Below, one piece after another: positions 1 through 5,966 of a DNA stretch of 13,033 bases. Location: positions 1 through 13,033 of the forward strand of contig JAESSV010000110.1 in assembly GCA_016763895.1 (NCBI GenBank), in the 5' to 3' direction. Position 1 is the stretch's first letter; each line of letters starts with the position of its first letter. Below the pieces are notes generated by a model. It had not been told where the DNA came from and did no database searches. It saw nothing but the letters and a program-made list of their open reading frames with translations. The position numbers and the translations under genes are program-made. This stretch comes from Magnetovibrio sp. (GTDB taxonomy: Bacteria; Pseudomonadota; Alphaproteobacteria; Rhodospirillales; Magnetovibrionaceae).

Positions 1-2
1 CT

Positions 3-401
3 CATTACAAGCGTGCCCTTGACGTTGAGCCCAAGTCCGCGATCATCCTTGCGAACTACACCGAATTTTTATTCTGTGAAGGACGGGCCGAGGATGGGGC
101 TCAGATTATTGCCGTTATGGGTGATCGGGGCGTTGACGAGGCCCAACAACTTGCGGCACGGACGGTGGCCTATATGTTAAGCCCGGATGCGGAGGCGCGG
201 CGGCGGAATTTGGTGGCGGTTCAGGGCTTTTTAAAGGATGAAACGTACCATGCAGACTTTGGCTTTGACGTCGTCCTCGCCAAGGCCGAAGACTTTGGTT
301 ATGTGGATATGAAATTTGCCAAGGCTTTGGCGGCGGTTGTAAATGGGCGGGCGAAATTGGACAGCTTGGACACGTTTTCTGAGTGGACGGATTTAGAGTA
401 A
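3..401 (+). CDS. C-terminal part of a TPR-like repeat protein (partial)
   Basis: An open reading frame enters from the left edge without a start and ends at TAA 399-401, so only the last 132 residues are visible. The first part, beginning HYKRALDVEPKSAIILANY and continuing to about residue 36, has the spacing of a tetratricopeptide repeat: an aromatic and Ala/Leu helix A, a central D/P turn, then N-Y and G-R-A-E-D in helix B. A second helical pair rich in Ala and Arg follows. TPR segments are protein-interaction scaffolds; nothing visible points to an enzyme. The C-terminal half has no motif I recognise. An internal ATG at 117 could be mistaken for a start, but the frame is open and protein-like upstream of it. 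The stop overlaps the 3' end of the convergent yqaA-family gene by 9 bases. The TPR assignment is moderate and the cellular role is unknown. Confidence 0.6.
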   Translation, partial: HYKRALDVEPKSAIILANYTEFLFCEGRAEDGAQIIAVMGDRGVDEAQQLAARTVAYMLSPDAEARRRNLVAVQGFLKDETYHADFGFDVVLAKAEDFGYVDMKFAKALAAVVNGRAKLDSLDTFSEWTDLE

Positions 402-821
402 GCCTTCGACGATGACCAACACCACGGCGTACCGTCCGCCTTTGGCGATCACGACCAAAATGGTGAAAACCCAAAAATTAACGCGCAAGAACCCAGCGGC
501 AAAGGTGATGGGGTCGCCGATGATGGGCACCCAACTGAGCAGCAAGCTCCACACCCCCCATTTTGAAAACCATCGATCGGCTTTTTCCAGATCTTTTTCT
601 TTAAACGGGAACCATTTTTTGTGTTGCCAGTGCAAGCACCAACGCCCCAACACCCAATTCACAATGGCACCTAATGTATTGCCCAGTGTGGCCACAGCCC
701 ACAGAATCCAATCGGCATAGCTGCCCTCTGAGATCAGCCCTGCCAAGACTGCTTCGGAAGAAAATGGGAGGATGGTTGCCGCCAAAAAGGCAGAAAAGAA
801 GAGGCCGATATATCCGTTCAT
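393..821 (-). CDS. yqaA: YqaA-family (DedA/VTT-like) inner-membrane protein
   Basis: The 142-residue protein is strongly hydrophobic, with probable membrane segments near residues 5-30, 38-58, 88-112 and 115-138 and a charged loop (about 64-88, WQHKKWFPFKEKD) between the second and third. The motif WVPIIGDPITFAAGFLR (97-113) and the early SSEAVLAGL are characteristic of YqaA, a small branch of the DedA/SNARE-associated (VTT) membrane family. The length matches the family. DedA-superfamily members are linked to lipid scrambling, membrane homeostasis and proton-motive-force phenotypes; YqaA itself has no settled biochemical function. A TAGG element lies 5 bases before the ATG. The ancestral panC stop (828-830) is only 6 bases upstream, so the gene is probably translated from the pan transcript and may be affected by the premature stop in panC. 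Its 3' end overlaps the convergent TPR gene by 9 bases. Confidence 0.85.
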   Translation of the reverse strand: MNGYIGLFFSAFLAATILPFSSEAVLAGLISEGSYADWILWAVATLGNTLGAIVNWVLGRWCLHWQHKKWFPFKEKDLEKADRWFSKWGVWSLLLSWVPIIGDPITFAAGFLRVNFWVFTILVVIAKGGRYAVVLVIVEGLL

Positions 822-827
822 AAAAAC

Positions 828-998
828 CTAACTGAATGAAACAGGAATGTTGTCGATCAAGCGGGTGCGGCCCAACCGAACCGCCGCAATCACCCGTGTA
901 TCACGATCTTCATCAAATGTTTCAAGAGGTTTTAGAGTTTTGGCATCAACAATAGTCAAATAATCGATGGCCCCAAAGCCTGCTTTGGACAGTTTTTA
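828..998 (-). pseudogene. panC: Detached in-frame C-terminal remainder of panC
   Basis: Immediately beyond the TAA at 996-998, the same minus-strand frame stays open for 55 codons until TAG at 828-830. It reads as the usual PanC C-terminus, including KAGFGAIDYLTIVDAKTL, then DTRVIAAVRLG and RTRLIDN near the end; the V-I/L-A-A-x-R-L-G-x-T-R-L-I-D-N pattern is a PanC signature. Counting the stop codon as one residue, the joined gene would encode 288 residues, the normal size. No ATG or plausible restart codon follows the stop, so this segment is unlikely to be translated alone. A single substitution (for example GAA to TAA, Glu to stop, which would fit GR-E-KLSKAGF) explains it without any frameshift. 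A sequencing or assembly error is the main alternative. Confidence 0.85.
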
Positions 999-1694
999 GC
1001 GCCCGGCCCGTTCCAGAACCTTTGCCGTTTCTCCGCCCCGGAATCCTTCGCCTATGGTTTTAAGAACCGACTGTAAAAGCGGCGCCGTTCCCCGTTCTTG
1101 TTCGTTTAAATACACATTGCGCGAAGACAAAGCCAAACCATCCGCGTGGCGCACCGTGGGCACACCGTGAATTTTTGTGGGAATGCTCAGATCTTCGACA
1201 AGCTGATGAATGATTTGAAGTTGTTGAAAATCTTTTTCCCCAAAAAAAGCATGATCGGCTTGGGCCTGGTTCAACAATTTCGTCACCACCGTTGCCATGC
1301 CATTAAAATGACCCGGGCGCATGACGCCTTCTAACATGGCATTAAAGGGGGGCAAGCGAACCTCGGTCATATGACCATGGGGAAACATTTCTTCATCATC
1401 GGGAGCAAATAAAGCATCCGTGCCATGGGCTTCCATGAGTTCGCGGTCAAAATCTTCATCTCTGGGATAGGCTTTGAAGTCTTCGCCAACGGAAAATTGA
1501 ATGGGATTGACAAATATGGTCGCGATCACCCGGTCGCACCTGGCCTGAGCCGCCTTGATCAAGGCCATATGTCCTTCGTGCAAGGCCCCCATGGTGGGCA
1601 CCAAACCAACGCTTAAGTCTTTCTTGCGCCAACCGTGAACCAGTGACCTCAAAGATTTTACGGTGCGCACAAGGACAAGGGGCTTAGTCATCAT
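996..1694 (-). CDS. panC: Pantothenate synthetase PanC, truncated by an in-frame stop
   Basis: PanC condenses D-pantoate with beta-alanine, using ATP through a pantoyl-adenylate, in the cytoplasm; it is the last step of pantothenate synthesis. The frame shows the nucleotidyltransferase HIGH-type motif [12 protein letters not shown] (residues 35-46, His39 and His42), FVNPIQF (61-67), FGEKDFQQL (151-159) and the KMSKS-equivalent LSSRN (189-193). The frame stops after 232 residues, whereas PanC proteins are usually about 280 residues. The stop is TAA at 996-998, and the reading continues in the same frame to 828 with recognisable PanC sequence (see the next entry), so this is a nonsense change rather than a naturally short protein. 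The lost part belongs to the C-terminal domain that closes over the active site and helps dimerise the enzyme, so the product is probably inactive or weak. The start overlaps panB by 11 bases; tandem ATGs at 1694 and 1691 are both possible. Confidence 0.88.
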   Translation of the reverse strand: MMTKPLVLVRTVKSLRSLVHGWRKKDLSVGLVPTMGALHEGHMALIKAAQARCDRVIATIFVNPIQFSVGEDFKAYPRDEDFDRELMEAHGTDALFAPDDEEMFPHGHMTEVRLPPFNAMLEGVMRPGHFNGMATVVTKLLNQAQADHAFFGEKDFQQLQIIHQLVEDLSIPTKIHGVPTVRHADGLALSSRNVYLNEQERGTAPLLQSVLKTIGEGFRGGETAKVLERAGR

Positions 1695-2562
1695 TGTGTT
1701 GCTGCTCTTTCATGCCAAAGCAATGTTCTGGACCGGGGAAAGCCCCCGATTTAACATCATCGGCGTATAATCTTGCGGCTTCGGCTATGCCACCGCCCAA
1801 ATCCATGTAACGTTTGACAAATTTTGGTTTAAAATCGTTGAACAAGCCGACCATGTCTTCGGTCACCAAAATCTGACCGTCACAAACCGGAGAACCGCCA
1901 ATGCCGATGGTGGGCACATCCACGTCATCGGTGATGCGGCGAGCAACGGGTTCCAACACCCCTTCCACCACCAACCCAAAGACTCCGGCTTTGGCGAGGA
2001 TCTTGGCATCATCAACAATCGACTGGGCGTCGTCTTGGGATCGTCCCCGCGTTTTAAATCCGCCCGCAATGTTAACCTGTTGCGGCATCAAACCCACATG
2101 GCCCAACACGGGAATGCCCCGCTTGGTCAAAAAAGTAACCGTGGAGGCCATTTCAGCGCCGCCTTCGATTTTCACACCCGCACAGCCCACTTCCTTCATA
2201 ATGCGCGCCGCATTGCGAAAAGCCACTTCGGGGCTTTCTTGATAAGACCCAAACGGCATATCAACAATCACACACGACCGCTTGGCCCCACGCATCACCG
2301 CTTGGCCGTGGGCAATCATCATGTCCAAGGTCACCCCAACGGTGGTGTCCAAACCATACAAAACCATGCCAAGGCTATCGCCCACCAGCAACAGGTCCGT
2401 ATGCACGTCCAACAAACGCGCGGTGATGACGGTGTAAGCGGTCAAACACACCAAAGGCGCCGCCCCATTTCGCCGCTTACGCGCCCGAATATCGGGAACC
2501 GTCAAACGCTTAACTTCACCGTCTACGTTTACAGATTTAAGAGTACTCATCGGGCGTTCCAT
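1684..2562 (-). CDS. panB: 3-methyl-2-oxobutanoate hydroxymethyltransferase PanB
   Basis: PanB transfers a hydroxymethyl group from 5,10-methylenetetrahydrofolate to 2-oxoisovalerate to give ketopantoate, the first committed step of pantothenate synthesis; it is a cytoplasmic metal-dependent TIM-barrel enzyme. Visible landmarks are [12 protein letters not shown] (59-70, metal ligand Asp62), [10 protein letters not shown] (98-107, Asp101), GVKIEGG (129-135), LGHVGLMPQ (153-161), the catalytic Glu200 in [20 protein letters not shown] (219-233) and the C-terminal PGPEHCF. The length of 292 residues is slightly above the usual 260-280 because of an N-terminal extension. Two starts are possible: ATG at 2562 (MERPM...) with no clear ribosome-binding site, or ATG at 2550 (MSTLK...) with GGAA about 7 bases upstream; I slightly prefer the second biologically but report the longest frame. 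The gene overlaps panC by 11 bases and lies 49 bp after the oxidoreductase gene. All key residues appear intact, unlike in panC. Confidence 0.96.
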   Translation of the reverse strand: MERPMSTLKSVNVDGEVKRLTVPDIRARKRRNGAAPLVCLTAYTVITARLLDVHTDLLLVGDSLGMVLYGLDTTVGVTLDMMIAHGQAVMRGAKRSCVIVDMPFGSYQESPEVAFRNAARIMKEVGCAGVKIEGGAEMASTVTFLTKRGIPVLGHVGLMPQQVNIAGGFKTRGRSQDDAQSIVDDAKILAKAGVFGLVVEGVLEPVARRITDDVDVPTIGIGGSPVCDGQILVTEDMVGLFNDFKPKFVKRYMDLGGGIAEAARLYADDVKSGAFPGPEHCFGMKEQQHNDD

Positions 2563-2611
2563 TGTTTCAAAGGTTATTAATATGAATAGTAGGCCAAAAA
2601 TGCCTTGCGCT

Positions 2612-4045
2612 TCAAGAAAACTTCATCAGAAACTTTACGATTTTGCGGGCTTTATCGCTGAATAGTTTTGGTGTGTAAAAGCTTCCGGCGGCGCGTTTTG
2701 AAACTTCGCCCAGGGTTGGGTAGGGGGAAATGGTTGAGGCCAGTGCGCCGATCTTTAGATTTTGTTCCATGGCAAGAACCCACGGGGCGATAAGGTCTCC
2801 GGCCCGTGGACCAACGATGGAACAACCAAGTATTTTGCCCTTTTGGGTGACAATGGCTTTGATTTTGCCATCGGTGTTGTGTTCTGCGGTGGCGCGGTCA
2901 TTTTCGTCAAAACTAAAATTGAGCACACGCACGTCGGCGCCATATTTTTCCCGCGCCAAGGCTTCTGATAACCCCACATTGGACAATTCCGGTTCGGTGT
3001 AAGTGACCCAGGGCACGGTGTCTAAGTTAGCCTTGGCCGGCAGTTTAAACAGCGTGTTGCGGATGACGATGCCCGCGTGATAGCCCGCAACGTGGGTGAA
3101 TTGGAATCCGCCCGCGACGTCGCCAATGGCAAACACACGCTTGTTGGACACACTGCGCAAGCGTCGGTCAATTTCGATGCCGCGTGGAGAAAAATCGACT
3201 TTCGCGGCTTCAAGGCCTAAATCTTGGACATTGACGCGGCGTCCTGCGGCGACCAAAAGATGCGATCCTTTGATGATATGCCCGGTGCCACTGCTGTCTT
3301 CGATGACAACTTCTGGTGCGTTTTTCGAGCCTTGCACGCGGTCAACCTTACAGCCTTCAAACAAATCGATGCCGTCCTTCAGCAAATGTTGGCGGATCAC
3401 GTCAGCCAACTCCGGATCATCCTTGGGCATGATGGAAAAAAGTTCCAACACGGTTACGCGGGCGCCCAAATGCCGAAAGGCTTGGGCCATTTCACAACCG
3501 ATGGGGCCCCCGCCGATGATGATCAAATGTTTGGGAATTTCGGTGAGGTCAAATATATTTTCATTGGTGAGCGGGGATATGGCGCGCAAACCATCAATCG
3601 GCGGAACAAAGGCGCTGGACCTGGTTGAAACCACAAAATACTTGGCGGTAATTTCCTGATCTCCGGCGACCAAGGTTTTGGGCCCGGTAAAGCGCCCATG
3701 AGCCTTGACCACGTTAACGCCTAAGCCTTCAAAACGTTCGACGCTGTCGTTGGGCGCGATGGTTTCAATGACACCGCGAACATGTTCAAAGACTTTTTTT
3801 CCGTTGATCGAAACTTTCCCAGCCGTGATGCCAAATTGATCCGTATGAGCCGCATGAAAAGCAGCGTGTCCGGCGGCGAGCAAGGCTTTTGATGGCACAC
3901 AGCCCGTGTTCAAGCAATCGCCCCCCATTTCGGATTTTTCGACTAAGACCACGTCGGCGCCCATTTGAGAGGCTCCAGCCGCCACGGACAACCCCCCAGC
4001 CCCCCCACCGATCACGCAAATATCACACGAAATTTTTTGACTCAT
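2612..4045 (-). CDS. MerA/Lpd-like FAD-dependent disulfide oxidoreductase
   Basis: This is a 477-residue member of the class I pyridine nucleotide-disulfide oxidoreductases. It has an N-terminal FAD dinucleotide fold (VIGGGAGG, 11-18), a redox-active disulfide in [13 protein letters not shown] (Cys44, Cys49), an NAD(P) fold ([14 protein letters not shown], 175-188), the second FAD motif [10 protein letters not shown] (304-313) and a C-terminal dimerisation domain. Where lipoamide dehydrogenase has the catalytic His before Pro-Thr, this protein has Tyr442 (SPYPTLGE), resembling the MerA-type active site. It lacks both the N-terminal heavy-metal-binding domain and the C-terminal cysteine pair of true mercuric reductase, so mercury reduction is not supported. 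One oddity is that the usual ATG-S FAD-contact motif reads STRSS (140-144), with Arg142 in place of Gly. The start lies 8 bp after the TVP38-family gene, and an AGGA element overlaps that gene's stop. Genes of this type are often next to or fused with TVP38/TMEM64 genes. The substrate is unknown. Confidence 0.88.
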   Translation of the reverse strand: MSQKISCDICVIGGGAGGLSVAAGASQMGADVVLVEKSEMGGDCLNTGCVPSKALLAAGHAAFHAAHTDQFGITAGKVSINGKKVFEHVRGVIETIAPNDSVERFEGLGVNVVKAHGRFTGPKTLVAGDQEITAKYFVVSTRSSAFVPPIDGLRAISPLTNENIFDLTEIPKHLIIIGGGPIGCEMAQAFRHLGARVTVLELFSIMPKDDPELADVIRQHLLKDGIDLFEGCKVDRVQGSKNAPEVVIEDSSGTGHIIKGSHLLVAAGRRVNVQDLGLEAAKVDFSPRGIEIDRRLRSVSNKRVFAIGDVAGGFQFTHVAGYHAGIVIRNTLFKLPAKANLDTVPWVTYTEPELSNVGLSEALAREKYGADVRVLNFSFDENDRATAEHNTDGKIKAIVTQKGKILGCSIVGPRAGDLIAPWVLAMEQNLKIGALASTISPYPTLGEVSKRAAGSFYTPKLFSDKARKIVKFLMKFS

Positions 4046-4053
4046 GGTGAGCT

Positions 4054-4839
4054 TTATCCTTTGAATTTTTTATACAAGACCGGCACCAACGAAAGGCCGG
4101 CCAGGCCCAATATGGGCAACAGAATTTGGGGTTCCAAAATGATGCCCAAGTTCGGCGCTTCGCCCTTTTCAATCACCGCCCCCAACCCCGCGCCAACGTG
4201 GGCATAAATGGTGGTGCCGGGAATAATGCCAATGAACGTGGCAACGACATAGGTGCGAAATTTAACATCCAACAAAGCGGGGACCAGGTTCACCAACCAA
4301 AACGGAAAGGCCGGGACCAAGCGTAAAAACAACAGGTAACTGAAGGCATTTTTTTGAAAGCCCCCCTTCATTTTGTCGAGGTTGGACCCCGCACGGGCCT
4401 GAAACAGGTCGGCAAAGGCATAGCGTGCAGCCAAAAATATAGCCGTGGCACCCAGCGTGGCTCCAACCACCACATAAAGAGCCCCCCAAACGCCGCCAAA
4501 GATTAACCCGCCCGCCAAGGTCAACCAAACCCCACCGGGCAAGGACAGGCCCACAACAACGATGTAGATCAAGATAAAGGCCATCACAGACAGCGCATGG
4601 TGATCCGCAGTCCACGCGGTAATGGCGCCGTAATTTTCCGCCAGAGACTGAAAGCTTAATAAATTTTGAAAGCCACCGACAAAAAATATGGTGATGCCCA
4701 CAAATACGACGACAATAGGAATATAACGTTTCAGGCCCAGCGGCGTGGGTTGCCCGGGTTCTAAAACAGCCTTAACATCAACAACAGGAGGGGTGGACTT
4801 AATGGGTGAAGAGCTTTGGTTTTCGGGGGTATCAGGCAT
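4054..4839 (-). CDS. TVP38/TMEM64-family (VTT domain) membrane protein
   Basis: The 261-residue protein has a soluble, proline-rich N-terminus (about 1-37), a transmembrane segment near 39-57, and a VTT (SNARE-associated) core from about 83 to 222. Diagnostic pieces are LSLPGGVWLTLAGGLIFGGVWG (98-119), the charged amphipathic stretch around FQARAGSNLDKMK (146-158), FLRLVPAFPFWLVN (171-184, with the conserved Arg173), and FIGIIPGTTIYAHVGAGLG (202-220). A final hydrophobic segment (236-255) ends in a basic tail. The length and layout fit the TVP38/TMEM64 branch of the DedA superfamily, whose eukaryotic relatives include lipid scramblases; the bacterial biochemical role is not established. It is the first gene of the minus-strand run. 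Linkage to the downstream FAD oxidoreductase (8 bp) is a recurrent pairing in bacteria. An AAAGG element lies about 10 bases before the ATG. I see no clear -10/-35 pair for this gene in the divergent region. Confidence 0.9.
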   Translation of the reverse strand: MPDTPENQSSSPIKSTPPVVDVKAVLEPGQPTPLGLKRYIPIVVVFVGITIFFVGGFQNLLSFQSLAENYGAITAWTADHHALSVMAFILIYIVVVGLSLPGGVWLTLAGGLIFGGVWGALYVVVGATLGATAIFLAARYAFADLFQARAGSNLDKMKGGFQKNAFSYLLFLRLVPAFPFWLVNLVPALLDVKFRTYVVATFIGIIPGTTIYAHVGAGLGAVIEKGEAPNLGIILEPQILLPILGLAGLSLVPVLYKKFKG

Positions 4840-4900
4840 GTTTCGGAACCTTTTTTATGCAATATTTGGTCTATTATGGAATGCTCAGTCAAACAAGACT

Positions 4901-4919
4901 AGCCATATTCGTTATGGCT
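4901..4919. other. 7-bp dyad between divergent operons
   Basis: AGCCATA and TATGGCT form a perfect 7-bp inverted repeat separated by five bases. It sits 62 bases upstream of the TVP38-family start and about 70 bases upstream of the rpmH -35 element. No T-tract follows on either strand, so it does not look like a terminator. It could be an operator or a chance palindrome; only the symmetry is seen. Confidence 0.3.
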
Positions 4920-4989
4920 TTGAGTTCGCTGCGTCCGGGTAAAATGATACACTTATTTCATAAAGTCTTGAGATAAAGCCACGCAAGCG

Positions 4990-5018
4990 TTGACTTCATC
5001 GTCACAAGCCCTTATACA
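4990..5018 (+). promoter_or_regulatory. Probable sigma70 promoter of the rpmH operon
   Basis: TTGACT (4990-4995) and TATACA (5013-5018) are separated by exactly 17 bases and match the -35 and -10 consensus at five of six positions each. Transcription would start near 5025, giving a leader of roughly 27 bases that contains the rpmH ribosome-binding site. A strong promoter is expected for ribosomal protein L34. The call rests on sequence resemblance and position only. Confidence 0.7.
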
Positions 5019-5051
5019 CCGGGCCTTAATTATAGATTCCGGAGACATCCA

Positions 5052-5186
5052 GTGAAACGTACATTTCAGCCGAGCAACATCGTTCGCAAACGCCGTCATG
5101 GCTTCCGCAGCCGTATGGCAACAGTCGGCGGTCGCCGCATCATCGCAGCCCGTCGCGCCAAGGGCCGTAAACGCCTGTCCGCTTAA
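5052..5186 (+). CDS. rpmH: 50S ribosomal protein L34
   Basis: A 44-codon frame starts with GTG at 5052 and ends with TAA at 5184-5186. It encodes the near-invariant L34 sequence: [20 protein letters not shown] at the start, RMATVGGRR in the middle and AKGRKRLSA at the end. L34 is a small, very basic protein bound to 23S rRNA in the large subunit. The length is exactly typical. The GTG start is chosen because L34 begins M-K-R-T, and because GGAG at 5041-5044 lies 7 bases upstream, an ideal ribosome-binding site. It is the first gene of the operon, and rnpA follows after 10 bases, the conserved bacterial arrangement that couples a ribosomal protein with RNase P. Confidence 0.97.
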   Translation: MKRTFQPSNIVRKRRHGFRSRMATVGGRRIIAARRAKGRKRLSA

Positions 5187-5196
5187 AGTCGGGTTA

Positions 5197-5604
5197 ATGG
5201 GGCATCAACTCTTACGTTTGAAAAAGCGACCCGATTTTTTGAAGGTCGCGGCAACACGTAAGAAATGGGCCTCACCTGGGTTTATTCTCCAGGTTAGAAG
5301 CCACCCGGCGGTCGGGAAACCAGCCCGCGCGGATGGCTTTTTGCGTGTTGGCTTTACGGTCAGCAAAAAAGTGGGCAATGCCGTCCATCGCAATCGGGCC
5401 AAGCGCCGCCTTAGGGCCTTGGCTCAAGATATTTTGCCAACCCGTGCGAACGGGGGATATGACCTTGTTTTGATTGGTCGGCGCACCACAATTGATCGCC
5501 CATATGCCAAGTTGGTGGACGATTTGTTGAAAGCTTTGGATAAAATGGGCGTGGCCCGGAACGTTTCCGAGTCGCTGTCCGAACAGGTAAAGGACGCACC
5601 ATGA
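5197..5604 (+). CDS. rnpA: Ribonuclease P protein component
   Basis: RnpA is the protein cofactor of RNase P, which removes 5' leaders from precursor tRNAs; it binds the catalytic RNA and the leader. The 135-residue basic protein has the family opening LLRLKKRPDFLKVA (5-18), the central FTVSKKVGNAVHRNRAKRRLR (53-73) containing the RNR signature (Arg65-Arg73), and the hydrophobic strand YDLVLIGR (88-95). I chose the ATG at 5197 because it gives the family start and a 10-base gap after rpmH. The same frame is open back to an ATG at 5098, but that would lie inside rpmH and add residues foreign to the family. The ribosome-binding site is weak, so translation may be coupled to rpmH. The stop overlaps the yidD start as ATGA (5601-5604). 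Confidence 0.93.
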   Translation: MGHQLLRLKKRPDFLKVAATRKKWASPGFILQVRSHPAVGKPARADGFLRVGFTVSKKVGNAVHRNRAKRRLRALAQDILPTRANGGYDLVLIGRRTTIDRPYAKLVDDLLKALDKMGVARNVSESLSEQVKDAP

Positions 5605-5909
5605 GCCGCCTCGCCCCAGCTCTGACAAGGGCCTTAACATGGATTTTCCGTGTTTTGATTATGGGCTATCAATGGCTGGTGTCTCCCATTTTGGGGGGCA
5701 ATTGTCGGTATCATCCGACCTGTTCATCTTATGCTTTGCAAGCCCTTGAACAACATGGCCCTTTCAAAGGGGCGTGGTTGGGGGTAAAACGCATTCTGCG
5801 CTGTCATCCTTGGCATGATGGTGGTTTCGACCCGGTGCCCTTGCGGCATCAAAACGAGCCTAAACAGACGACCGATGGCAAATGCCATCATGTGAAACAA
5901 AAGATTTAA
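5601..5909 (+). CDS. yidD: Membrane protein insertion efficiency factor YidD
   Basis: YidD is a small membrane-associated protein that assists YidC/Sec-dependent insertion of inner-membrane proteins. The 102-residue product has an amphipathic, hydrophobic N-terminal helix (about 8-30), followed by the diagnostic block SPILGGNCRYHPTCSSYALQ (28-47) with Cys35 and Cys41, the helix FKGAWLGVKRILRCHPW (55-71) with Cys68, and GGFDPVP (74-80). The C-terminal 20 residues are polar and variable. The gene overlaps rnpA by 4 bases (ATGA), suggesting translational coupling, and lies 57 bp before yidC, the conserved order. Nothing unusual is seen. Confidence 0.95.
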   Translation: MSRLAPALTRALTWIFRVLIMGYQWLVSPILGGNCRYHPTCSSYALQALEQHGPFKGAWLGVKRILRCHPWHDGGFDPVPLRHQNEPKQTTDGKCHHVKQKI

Positions 5910-5966
5910 TGAATTAACACCAAGGTTTGACCAACGAGTCGGGCCAATGGGAAACTGGGACACATA

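Noticed and set aside
2035..2580. Long open frame of 181 codons on the + strand opposite panB.
   Set aside because: It is antisense to a clearly conserved panB frame, its composition (His/Arg/Pro-rich) is that of a shadow, and it has no recognisable domain.
2612..4045. True dihydrolipoamide dehydrogenase (lpd) or mercuric reductase (merA).
   Set aside because: The catalytic His is Tyr and no 2-oxoacid dehydrogenase genes are nearby, arguing against lpd; the missing heavy-metal domain and C-terminal cysteine pair argue against merA.
5012..5020. TTATACACC near rpmH resembles a DnaA box (TTATNCACA), and rpmH lies near oriC in some bacteria.
   Set aside because: It is a single site with a mismatch, it coincides with the -10 element of the rpmH promoter, and there is no dnaA gene, AT-rich unwinding region or box cluster.
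5098..5196. N-terminal extension of rnpA back to an ATG inside rpmH.
   Set aside because: It overlaps rpmH in another frame and adds 33 residues unlike any RnpA; the ATG at 5197 gives the family start.
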